Assembly (NCBI GenBank): GCA_036961295.1
Contig: JBALVX010000001.1
Span: 1,550,001 to 1,614,000 of the forward strand
DNA length: 64,000 nucleotides
Direction: 5' to 3'
Origin: JAGPUQ01 sp036961295
GTDB lineage: Bacteria > Pseudomonadota > Gammaproteobacteria > Pseudomonadales > Porticoccaceae
Part shown: positions 47,243 through 54,644 of the stretch, piece by piece
Position numbering within the stretch: position 1 is the stretch's first letter
How the letters are laid out: the number at the start of each line of letters is the position of its first letter
Notes under the pieces: model-generated
What the model was told of the DNA's origin: nothing
The model's input: the letters and a program-made list of their open reading frames with translations, nothing else
Database searches by the model: none
Program-made: the position numbers and the translations under genes

Positions 47243-48835
47243 ATGTCATACCAAAAAGAGATTGAAAAACTCACCGCCACCGTTGGCGCGCAAAGCACCT
47301 GGGGCGCGATTGACGCGGAATCCGCAGTGCGTATGCGCCTGCAAAACCGTTTCAACAGCGGTTTGGATATCGCCAAGCACACCGCCAAAGTTATGCGCAA
47401 AGACATGGCTGATTACGACGCCGACACCGCCAAGTACACCCAATCTCTGGGTTGCTGGCACGGTTTTGTGGGTCAGCAAAAACTGATCTCCATCAAAAAG
47501 CACTTCGGCACTACCGACAAGAGCTACCTCTACCTGTCTGGCTGGATGGTTGCCGCGCTGCGCTCTGAGTTCGGCCCGCTGCCCGACCAGTCCATGCACG
47601 AAAAAACGTCGGTACCTGCATTAATCGAAGAGCTATACCTATTTCTAAAGCAAGCCGATAGCTGGGAACTGAACCACCTGTTCCGCGACCTCGACGCTGC
47701 TCGTAAAGCCGGCGATGCCGCTCAAGAAGCTGACTTAATCGGCAAAATCGACAATTTCGAAACTCATATCGTGCCTATCATTGCCGACATCGATGCCGGT
47801 TTTGGCAACGCTGAAGCAACTTACCTGCTGGCCAAGAAAATGATCGAAGCCGGTGCCTGCTGTATTCAGATCGAAAACCAGGTCTCTGACGAAAAGCAAT
47901 GTGGCCACCAGGACGGTAAAGTCACCGTACCTCACGCTGACTTCCTCGCGAAGATCAACGCCGTGCGTTACGCCTTCCTCGAGCTGGGTGTAGACGACGG
48001 TGTTATCGTTGCCCGTACTGATTCACTGGGTGCTGGCTTAACCAAGCAAATCGCAGTAACCGACGAAGCCGGTGACCTGGGCGACCAGTACAACAGCTTT
48101 ATCGATGGCGACGTCATTGGCAGCGCCGACGATATTCAAAATGGCGACGTCGTTTTCAAGCAAGACGGCAAACTGATGAAGCCCAAGCGTCTGCAATCTG
48201 GCCTGTTCCAGTTTAAAGAAGGCAGCGGCGTTGATCGCGTAGTACTCGACTGTATCACCAGCCTGCAAAACGGTGCTGATCTACTGTGGATCGAAACCGA
48301 GAAACCCCACGTTGGCCAAATCGCCGCCATGGTTAACGCCATCCGCGACGTCGTGCCCGACGCCAAGCTGGTGTACAACAACAGCCCGTCGTTCAACTGG
48401 ACTTTGAGCTTCCGTCAGCAGGTCTTCGATGCCCTGCAAGAAGCCGGCAAAGACGTATCAAGCTACGATCGCGCCAAGTTAATGAGCGCCGAGTACGACG
48501 CTACCGAACTGGCGATTGAAGCCGATGCCCAGATCCGCACTTTCCAGGCTGATTCAGCCCGCGAAGCCGGTATCTTCCATCACCTCATCACTCTGCCGAC
48601 TTACCACACCACGGCCCTGTCTACCGACAACCTGGCCAAAGGCTACTTCGGCGACGAAGGCATGCTGGCTTACGTAGCAGGCGTTCAACGTCGCGAAATC
48701 CGCGAGGGTATCGCCACCGTTAAGCACCAGGACATGGCTGGCTCCAACATCGGCGACGACCACAAAGAATACTTTGCGGGCGACGCAGCACTGAAAGCCG
48801 GTGGCGAAGACAACACTATGAACCAGTTTGGTTAA
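47243..48835 (+). CDS. aceA: isocitrate lyase
   Basis: It cleaves isocitrate to glyoxylate and succinate in the glyoxylate bypass. The 530-residue protein is the long form found in Pseudomonas and relatives, not the 434-residue E. coli form. The catalytic segment is DEKQCGHQDGKVTVPHADF (KQCGH in place of KKCGH), the metal site PIIADIDAGFGNAEATYLL, and later VYNNSPSFNWTLSFRQQ. A strong AGGATC ribosome site precedes the ATG. Codon use is strongly biased, suggesting high expression. No malate synthase gene is in the window. Confidence 0.96.
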   Translation: MSYQKEIEKLTATVGAQSTWGAIDAESAVRMRLQNRFNSGLDIAKHTAKVMRKDMADYDADTAKYTQSLGCWHGFVGQQKLISIKKHFGTTDKSYLYLSGWMVAALRSEFGPLPDQSMHEKTSVPALIEELYLFLKQADSWELNHLFRDLDAARKAGDAAQEADLIGKIDNFETHIVPIIADIDAGFGNAEATYLLAKKMIEAGACCIQIENQVSDEKQCGHQDGKVTVPHADFLAKINAVRYAFLELGVDDGVIVARTDSLGAGLTKQIAVTDEAGDLGDQYNSFIDGDVIGSADDIQNGDVVFKQDGKLMKPKRLQSGLFQFKEGSGVDRVVLDCITSLQNGADLLWIETEKPHVGQIAAMVNAIRDVVPDAKLVYNNSPSFNWTLSFRQQVFDALQEAGKDVSSYDRAKLMSAEYDATELAIEADAQIRTFQADSAREAGIFHHLITLPTYHTTALSTDNLAKGYFGDEGMLAYVAGVQRREIREGIATVKHQDMAGSNIGDDHKEYFAGDAALKAGGEDNTMNQFG

Positions 48836-48922
48836 TAGCACGCTGGAAGCGTTACCTGGGAAAGTGATCTCATGTAAAAAGGATCACTAATAGAAGTAAC
48901 TGCTAGAAGTGATTGAAAAAAA

Positions 48923-48947
48923 GGGCGAGATTTTCTCGCCCTTTTTT
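48923..48947 (+). terminator. Rho-independent terminator of aceA
   Basis: GGGCGAG (48923-48929), a five-base loop, CTCGCCC (48935-48941) and a run of six T form a classic hairpin, about 90 bases after the aceA stop. An A run precedes the stem, so it may also act in the opposite direction. It marks the end of the core-genome segment before the cassette region. Confidence 0.9.
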
Positions 48948-49274
48948 ATTGCCTGGCGTTTATGCAAATAGCCAGCAGTGGTCGCCATTAACGCCGTGTC
49001 AGTTTGTATATCTAATATCTGATTCGGCTTGTTATCTTGGCTCGTATGTAAACAGAGCAAAATATAGTCAACAATAACAATAGATTAGAAATTATCTGTC
49101 GGTAGATTTCGGACAACATATACCTACCAGTCTGAAGTATGTTCGAAAAGCGCACATACTCGCGCCAGCGCTTCATATCTGAGCAAGAAACCGAGCAGGA
49201 AATAAAGCCGATTGCATTTTTCTTTAAAATCAATATATTGGAGAACTAAATCTATCGGTGCAAGGGAATGAGTT

Positions 49275-49350
49275 ACCGACTACTCTGCATATCACCCCAA
49301 ATCCGATACATATACCGACTAGTCTTAGATTCGGAACATATACCGACTAG
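49275..49350. repeat. three direct repeats upstream of the PIN gene, in a 585-base non-coding stretch
   Basis: ACCGACTA occurs at 49275-49282, 49314-49322 (with G) and 49342-49350. The last two copies extend upstream to CATATACCGACTAG. A diverged copy, ACATATACCTACCAG, lies at about 49116-49130. The rest of the gap 48836-49420 (AT-rich, with an inverted repeat GGTAG...CTACC near 49101-49128) holds no convincing gene. Promoter, operator or non-coding RNA are all possible. Confidence 0.7.
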
Positions 49351-49420
49351 GGCGTTTATTAATAGTTACATGGCTAAGCTACAATCTTCTATACATCTCG
49401 CAGAATAACGAGGGTCTCTT

Positions 49421-51310
49421 ATGGATCGATTTCTTGTAAATATGGCTGTTGTTCGGGTGAACCTAGATCGCAAGGGCACTGACATCTTAGACAACTATAT
49501 GCCACTGGTTCATGAGACCCTGTCAAATATGGAGTCAAATGTTTTTTCAGTCGACGAGTTTAAGGCGAAATTCGCAGAAATAGCAGAATTTAAAATTCCC
49601 ACGGGAGCTGTGCTAAGCCTTCTAAAAAGAGCGACCAGTAAGTACGATTTACTCTCTAAAAAGCCTCAGGGCGTATATGAAATTGATAGAAGTAATCTAA
49701 AAGAGGTTAACTACACATTACTAAGGGACGCTGAGCAGCGTAAATATAATGAACTGGTATCCAAGTTCGTCTTGTTCTGCTCAGATACTCTCGGGGTTGA
49801 AATTGAGAAAGATAGTGCGGCTAGCTACTTCTTTGAAGTTCTATTCGATATTGCGCCGTTGCTGTTTAGAAACATCGCTGATGCAGAACACATAAGGGAG
49901 AAAAATTCCAGTAAGAATAGATATTTAGTTGCCAAATTTGTCTCCCATGCGAACAGATCGGATCAAGCGTCCTTCGAAGCAATTTTGTCCTACGTTAGAG
50001 GATCAATACTTACAGAGACTTTCTACTACTCTCAAAATCCTGCAGATATCCAACATAAGCCGCTAAAGAAAGTGGTTGTCTATTTTGATACTCAATTCTT
50101 GGTTCGATTGCTAGGGTACAGCGATGAGCCCTTGTGTGTCCCTTCGCAGGAGCTGTGGGAAATGCTGCGAGACATGCAGGTCAAGATGAGATGCTTTCAA
50201 GATACATTAGACGAACTTCACGGCATATTTTACGCAGCGCTAAATCAACTCGACAATTATGGGCGTCTTCGTCCCAATAGACCCAGCGATATTTTCGATT
50301 ACATAAATCAGCAAGGCATGAAGGTGTCTGATTTGACAATTATCATGAACACTCTCGAAGATAAGCTCAAAGATAAATTTGTATTTGTAGAACAGCGTCC
50401 CGATCCCGTGGAAGCCTTTGTGATTGATCAAACTGCGTTAAGCGGGAAAATATCAGATACTTTTGAGAATCAGTCGGATAAGGCTAGGCAACATGACATC
50501 AACTGCTTGCAGGCGGTATTTCAACTCAGAGAGGGTCGAAAACAACAGTACTTAGATCGATGTCGCGCCATTTTTATTACGACTAATGCGCAGTTAGCCC
50601 GGTTGTCGACCCACTTTTTCAATGAACAGTACGGCCCTTCGAATGCTGCCGTATGCATGGGAGACCATGTCTTTGCTTCCCTGGTCTGGATGAAGTCCGT
50701 TAAGAAAATTAAGGACTTACCAAAGGATCGTCTAGTGGCAAACTGCTATTCGGCACTTTTGCCCTCAGAGTCTCAGTGGTCTGCGTACATCACGGAGGTA
50801 AATCGGCTTCAAGATCAGGGCGCCATTAGCGAAGATGATTATCACGTATTGGTCTACGGAATGGCTGCCCGAGAGCAACTGATGGATCAAGCTTACTCTT
50901 CGGAAGACAACATGTTCGGTTCAGTTGATCAAATATTGAACAAGGCCAAGAAGACTTACACCCAGGAGGTAAGTAGAAAGCTGGAAACATCAGAAGAGGT
51001 GTCAGCAAAGAAGACAAGTAGTATCGACAGATTGGTTGGCAGCGTTAGAAGTTTTACGTATTCAACCGTACTCGTGCTGATCCTAACGTTTTGGGCTGTA
51101 CTTTTAGGGTATTCTTTACTATATACCTCGCCTGAATCGATCACAGATTTTAGTAATCTAGCTCCAAAATCTATAGCGTTCTTGATATTACTGTTTGTGA
51201 CTCTTCTAAATCTGTTATTTGGGGTTAGGCTCCTCGATACATGTAAAAGTCTGGCAAACAAGTTAGGACAGCTCGTTGAAAGATGGATTAGAAATCAGTA
51301 CGACATGTAA
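49421..51310 (+). CDS. membrane-anchored protein with PIN-like nuclease core (unknown family)
   Basis: I do not recognise the 629-residue protein as a named family. Residues 1-210 are helical. A PIN-like pattern follows: VVVYFDTQFLVRLLG (Asp223), DTLDELHGI (Asp264/Glu265), DINCLQAVF (Asp359) and FITTNAQLARL (Asn389), which would give an acidic metal site of a ribonuclease. After a charged helical stretch come two membrane helices (about 548-568 and 585-603), then a basic C-terminus. AT-rich codon use and an attC at its stop mark it as a cassette. CGAGGG lies eight bases before the ATG. A membrane-tethered RNase toxin in phage defence is an inference. Confidence 0.8.
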   Translation: MDRFLVNMAVVRVNLDRKGTDILDNYMPLVHETLSNMESNVFSVDEFKAKFAEIAEFKIPTGAVLSLLKRATSKYDLLSKKPQGVYEIDRSNLKEVNYTLLRDAEQRKYNELVSKFVLFCSDTLGVEIEKDSAASYFFEVLFDIAPLLFRNIADAEHIREKNSSKNRYLVAKFVSHANRSDQASFEAILSYVRGSILTETFYYSQNPADIQHKPLKKVVVYFDTQFLVRLLGYSDEPLCVPSQELWEMLRDMQVKMRCFQDTLDELHGIFYAALNQLDNYGRLRPNRPSDIFDYINQQGMKVSDLTIIMNTLEDKLKDKFVFVEQRPDPVEAFVIDQTALSGKISDTFENQSDKARQHDINCLQAVFQLREGRKQQYLDRCRAIFITTNAQLARLSTHFFNEQYGPSNAAVCMGDHVFASLVWMKSVKKIKDLPKDRLVANCYSALLPSESQWSAYITEVNRLQDQGAISEDDYHVLVYGMAAREQLMDQAYSSEDNMFGSVDQILNKAKKTYTQEVSRKLETSEEVSAKKTSSIDRLVGSVRSFTYSTVLVLILTFWAVLLGYSLLYTSPESITDFSNLAPKSIAFLILLFVTLLNLLFGVRLLDTCKSLANKLGQLVERWIRNQYDM

Positions 51311-51382
51311 CAAGTACCGTCAATCTGACACCCAACCACCCACTTTGTGGCTGCCTGGGCGCAGTTGCGGCTGGCGTTAGCT
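51306..51382 (+). other. attC site 1 (cassette of the PIN gene)
   Basis: It starts in the stop codon with TAACAAG (51308) and ends with GGCGTTAG (GTTA at 51376-51379). In between, CCG, CAA, CTG, CCCA and CCAC on the left pair with GTGG, TGGG, CAG, TTG and CGG on the right. Single unpaired T bases fall on the left arm only, and there is a short CCACTTT loop. This is the one-sided bulge pattern of an attC hairpin. The length of about 75 bases is typical. Confidence 0.85.
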
Positions 51383-51408
51383 TTCTCACACCGAAAATAA
51401 TACAAGCT

Positions 51409-52893
51409 ATGACTAGTACTATAGATTTCATAAAAAAAGATTTTGGATCCACGTTATATCCACTCAAGACAAATCTGATTTTGGCGGAAGTCAATGGCGA
51501 TGAAATATCAAATTATATAAGTGAAAAGATACTTAGCGATTTACACGAGGGTGATAATTTTCTTTCACAGCATAAGGTCTATGCGACGAAGCCACGAGGC
51601 CATCTACGACGAACCGTAAAATTAGACCCAATCGCCGAATATTTTATCTATGATCTAATTTATAGAAATAGGTCTATTTTTAGACCCCAAGTAAGCGATA
51701 CAAGACGCTGCTTTGGCTATAGGTTTCAAGATGGCAGTCAAATACCTGTCCATAATGCCTACACAGAATATAAATCTCACCTCAGCGAATGCTCAAGTAA
51801 ATTCGAGCACAATATCCAGTTCGATATTGCATCATATTTCAATAGCTTGTATCAGCATGACCTATCACATTGGTTTGCATCAAAAGATGGTGTTTCCGGC
51901 GTCGACAGCAATGCGTTCGGTAAGTTTTTTCGAGAGACCAACTCTGGCAGAAGTGTAGATTTTCTTCCGCATGGAATTTATCCGTGCAAAATGATCGGTA
52001 ATGAGTTCTTGAAATTTGTGGATCGTTCAGGGCTTTTAAAGTCATCTGAGGTCGTCCGGTTTATGGACGACTTTACGCTATTTGATAATGATCCAAACGT
52101 TCTCAAGCAAGACTTCATACTTATTCAGCAACTTCTGGGCAAATTTGCGCTAAATATAAATCCATCGAAAACTTACTATGACAATAAAGTTGGGGATATT
52201 TCGCTAACCCTGTCCAAAATAAAGCAATCTCTTCAGGAAATTATTATTGACTACGAAGAGTTTCCAACAGCATCAGGTATGGAGGTTGTCGAAACTGAAG
52301 TTGAGATTGAAAAAAGCCTAAGTCAGGAGCAGGCTGATGGATTAATGGCGTTATTAAAAGAGGATGATCTAGAAGAATCAGATGCCGACTTAATCCTAAG
52401 CTTTCTTCGCTCACATAGTGATAGTCTACTTGAGTTGCTCCCAACACTTCTCGAGAAGTTTCCCAACATTATTAAGCATATATATTCTATCTGTGCAGAA
52501 ATTACGGATAAAGTAAGTCTTTCCAAGCTAATCAATGAATTCCTAAATTCACAGATTAAATTGCTGGAATACCAAATATTTTGGATTGGCGCGATACTAG
52601 AGGATCACTTAGCTGGAGTAGATCTCTACGGAGATTCATTAATAAAAATATATGAATTAACTAGCGAGTTCAAAATTGCTCGATCAAAAATCCTAGAAAT
52701 TCCAGAACAAGGGTTTGGATTTAAGGAGATTCGAGACGACCTTCTAAAAACTGGGCAGTCTGATTGGCTATCATGGTCGGCGGCAATGGGGTCAAGATCA
52801 TTACCAGCAGGGGAAAGGAACTACGTCTTGGATTACTTTTCAAAAGGTTCGCCAATGAATTATTTGATATCTTCTGGCGTGAAGAAGATATGA
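51409..52893 (+). CDS. reverse transcriptase, Abi/unknown-group (defence-type)
   Basis: This 494-residue protein has the RT fingers and palm: RRTVKLDPIAEYFIYDLIYR (residues 66-85), first catalytic Asp in FDIASYFNSLY (Asp139), FLPHGIYPCKMIGNEFL (185-201; the usual LPQG-x-x-S is LPHG-x-x-P) and RFMDDFTLF with the catalytic pair Asp220-Asp221, then LNINPSKT. There is no group II intron maturase, integrase or retron msr/msd pattern. Residues about 290-494 are helical, as in Abi and UG antiviral RTs. No ribosome site precedes the ATG, 27 bases after attC site 1, as is common in cassettes. Subgroup not determinable by eye. Confidence 0.87.
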   Translation: MTSTIDFIKKDFGSTLYPLKTNLILAEVNGDEISNYISEKILSDLHEGDNFLSQHKVYATKPRGHLRRTVKLDPIAEYFIYDLIYRNRSIFRPQVSDTRRCFGYRFQDGSQIPVHNAYTEYKSHLSECSSKFEHNIQFDIASYFNSLYQHDLSHWFASKDGVSGVDSNAFGKFFRETNSGRSVDFLPHGIYPCKMIGNEFLKFVDRSGLLKSSEVVRFMDDFTLFDNDPNVLKQDFILIQQLLGKFALNINPSKTYYDNKVGDISLTLSKIKQSLQEIIIDYEEFPTASGMEVVETEVEIEKSLSQEQADGLMALLKEDDLEESDADLILSFLRSHSDSLLELLPTLLEKFPNIIKHIYSICAEITDKVSLSKLINEFLNSQIKLLEYQIFWIGAILEDHLAGVDLYGDSLIKIYELTSEFKIARSKILEIPEQGFGFKEIRDDLLKTGQSDWLSWSAAMGSRSLPAGERNYVLDYFSKGSPMNYLISSGVKKI

Positions 52894-52910
52894 GTCATCA
52901 CGTAAACACA

Positions 52911-52941
52911 GCTAACAAATCAAGCAAGCGGGACGTTAGAA
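52911..52941 (+). other. shortened attC-like sequence between RT and the next gene
   Basis: GCTAACAAATCAAGC (from 52911) looks like a 5' attC arm, and GCGGGACGTTAG (to 52939) carries the terminal CGTTA, but only 26 bases separate TAAC and GTTA. No stem can form between the arms apart from TAAC/GTTA. A deletion that removed the 3' arm would explain it. Alternatively the two genes share one cassette and the match is chance. Confidence 0.45.
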
Positions 52942-52954
52942 GTCTAGATAGGTA

Positions 52955-53854
52955 ATGGCAAGAATGGATAGAACATCAGAAACTGGAATATTATTGTACG
53001 CCCAAGGTGATGCCTTTGGAAAAGGGTCATATGATCTACGTTCCCTTGAACTTATTGTCACTAATTATCGACTGATTGTAGATCACCTGCTTCCCTTGGC
53101 TGTGGGCCAAAAAACACTCACTGACCGAATTAAAGATGAAGTTAAGTACAAAGTAGAGATCAACAACGGCTCTCTTGAAGTCATTCTAAACTTCATCCTT
53201 GAACATCCTGAGCTATTTGCAGCAGCGGCCGCATCAGATGGTGGATATCAACTAGCTTCTTTTATATCTAAGTTAATTGATGGTGTTGTTAATTTAAGAC
53301 GTGCTCTTACTGCCATTTTACAAAACGGACAAAAGCCCATAATTCATATAGACCAAAGTATCCATCAAGACAATAGCGTTACTTACAACATAAAAACAGG
53401 AGATATAAATCTTTCTAATCCACAATTAATTATTGGCGCAGATGCTACGAAATATGCTTTAGACCGATTGATCAACGGTATAGATGGATCAGCAATTTCC
53501 GGGATAGACCTATCCCATCAAAAGCTCAAAACAACACTTACAGCTAGGGATAGGGAAATTACTGGCACACAAAAAGAGGAGCTGGCTACTCAAATAGAGG
53601 TAATGGGCCGGCTCGACATGGCTGCAATTACCTCACATAGAGCACACATAATTACCGGCAATAGTAGATATCCCGTAACTTGGGATGAAAGCCTTAGGTC
53701 AAAGATAAAAAAGTTTTTCGATACAGAAGGCATAATTTTCAAAGTTAGACCGGTTGTTGATCATCGCAAATTTAAAGATGATCCTATTGGATTTCATGTA
53801 TTGGATTGTTGGGCTCCACAAGTAAGGCTTGATGTCTCAAGTAATGACTTCTAA
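52955..53854 (+). CDS. hypothetical protein in cassette, unknown family
   Basis: No family is recognised in this 299-residue protein. The N-terminal half is helical (SLELIVTNYRLIVDHLLPLA; LEVILNFILEHPELFAAAAA). The middle is Asn/Asp-rich and probably beta (IHIDQSIHQDNSVTYNI), and the C-terminal third is mixed and charged, ending GFHVLDCWAPQVRLDV. There is no signal peptide or secure membrane helix. The ATG at 52955 has AGG only four bases away. An ATG three codons later (52964) is better spaced. The stop codon lies inside attC site 3. It might assist the RT, since both may once have shared a cassette. Confidence 0.75.
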   Translation: MARMDRTSETGILLYAQGDAFGKGSYDLRSLELIVTNYRLIVDHLLPLAVGQKTLTDRIKDEVKYKVEINNGSLEVILNFILEHPELFAAAAASDGGYQLASFISKLIDGVVNLRRALTAILQNGQKPIIHIDQSIHQDNSVTYNIKTGDINLSNPQLIIGADATKYALDRLINGIDGSAISGIDLSHQKLKTTLTARDREITGTQKEELATQIEVMGRLDMAAITSHRAHIITGNSRYPVTWDESLRSKIKKFFDTEGIIFKVRPVVDHRKFKDDPIGFHVLDCWAPQVRLDVSSNDF

Positions 53855-53922
53855 CAAGCGCCTAGAGCCCGACTGGTTTTGTCCTGGGCTCCAAAACCAT
53901 CGGCTCAGGCTAAACGTTACAC
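53850..53922 (+). other. attC site 3 (complete)
   Basis: It begins TCTAACAAG at the stop codon and ends AAACGTTAC (GTTA 53916-53919). The left arm GCCTAGAGCCCGACTGGTTTTG (in parts: GCCT-A-GAGCC-C-GA-C-TGGTTTTG) pairs with the right arm CAAAACCATCGGCTCAGGC, leaving only the three left-arm bases A, C and C unpaired. The loop is a ten-base CT-rich stretch. This is the clearest attC in the window. Confidence 0.93.
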
Positions 53923-53951
53923 ATTCAAACCAATACTAGCGAGACCTCCAC

Positions 53952-54284
53952 TTGTTTGAACTCAAAACCATAACCTTATTCCTGGTTACCGCTGTGTCAG
54001 AAATCGTTGGTTGCTACCTTCCATACCTGTGGCTCAAGGAAGGAAAAAGTGTTTGGTTACTTATTCCAGCCGCTTTGAGTTTGGCACTTTTCGTATGGTT
54101 GCTCTCGCTTCATCCAACAGCGGCGGGTAGAGTTTATGCCGCGTACGGTGGCGTTTACGTATTTGTCGCCATGCTGTGGCTCTGGGGTGTAGATGGAATC
54201 AAGCCCACCGCCTGGGATATTTTGGGGGGCACAGTTGCGTTAATCGGTATGGCAATCATTATGTTTGCGCCAAAAAATGTATAA
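53952..54284 (+). CDS. YnfA/UPF0060 family membrane protein
   Basis: This 110-residue protein has four membrane helices: TITLFLVTAVSEIVGCYLPY, LLIPAALSLALFVWLL, AAYGGVYVFVAMLWLWGVDG and ILGGTVALIGMAIIMFAP. The conserved AEIxGCYLPYLWLKEGKS and HPTAAGRVYAAYGGVYV segments are diagnostic of YnfA, a small-multidrug-resistance-like fold often found in integron cassettes. The start is TTG, about 35 bases after attC site 3. Its stop codon begins TAACAAGC, a 5' attC arm with no 3' arm. Transport role is inferred only. Confidence 0.9.
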   Translation: MFELKTITLFLVTAVSEIVGCYLPYLWLKEGKSVWLLIPAALSLALFVWLLSLHPTAAGRVYAAYGGVYVFVAMLWLWGVDGIKPTAWDILGGTVALIGMAIIMFAPKNV

Positions 54285-54310
54285 CAAGCAACGGTGACTG
54301 AAGTCGGTCC
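54282..54310 (+). other. attC half-site at the 3' end of the array
   Basis: TAACAAGCAACGG at the ynfA-like stop has the form of an attC 5' arm, but no CGTTA or complementary arm follows within 150 bases. It may mark where the cassette array was truncated and joined to chromosomal DNA upstream of tex. Confidence 0.5.
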
Positions 54311-54432
54311 ACTCCCCTACCCTAGTTCCCGCGCGCTCTTGCGACACATCTAGCAACACATCCAAAAGCATAAGGCATACACGTTCACCATCCCGCGCAG
54401 CACCTCGGGAAGAAATGCGTCATTTCCCGCAC

Positions 54433-54480
54433 AAAAAGGCTGCTTTATGCCGTCATTTTTCCCATAATAGCGGCCTTTTT
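54433..54480 (+). terminator. terminator-like hairpin after the cassette array
   Basis: AAAAAGGCTGCT (54433-54444) pairs with AGCGGCCTTTTT (54469-54480) over 12 positions with one G-T wobble; the loop is 24 bases. The A and T runs would let it work in both directions. It separates the cassettes from tex. The rest of the 360-base gap (54285-54644) shows only repeats of CCTTTT-like pyrimidine tracts before tex. Confidence 0.6.
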
Positions 54481-54644
54481 AAGGCATCCAATTGAGCGCC
54501 CAATATCAAGCGCAACTACTGCGTTTGCTGGCGCTATACTGAGGCAGCGCCTCGCTCATACCTTTTTATCTCTCAAACCCCTTTTTTTAAGCCTTTTCAC
54601 CTCTCAAACTTTTTTATCTTTTAAACCAGGCCCATAACAACACT

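Larger units (their letters stand above)
49421..54310 (+). mobile_element. integron-type gene cassette array without integrase (CALIN)
   Basis: Four plus-strand genes are separated by attC-like sequences that begin in the stop codon (TAACAA) and end in CGTTA. Two sites (after the first and third genes) fold into imperfect hairpins with one-sided extrahelical bases, the hallmark of attC. A third is shortened and the last has only its 5' arm. The interval is visibly AT-richer than its surroundings. No intI or attI is in the window. The left edge is uncertain and may lie anywhere between 48950 and 49420. Confidence 0.8.

Noticed and set aside
48951..48995. GGCGTT and TTAACGCC near the aceA terminator, considered as the left attC/attI boundary of the array
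   Set aside because: No stem with extrahelical bases can be drawn and no integrase is present; the left boundary is left open.
49012..49233. Minus-strand 73-codon open frame with a hydrophobic middle, upstream of the cassette array
   Set aside because: It has no ribosome binding site and no homology I can see, overlaps the repeat region and ends in an arginine-rich tail; chance in AT-rich DNA is likelier.
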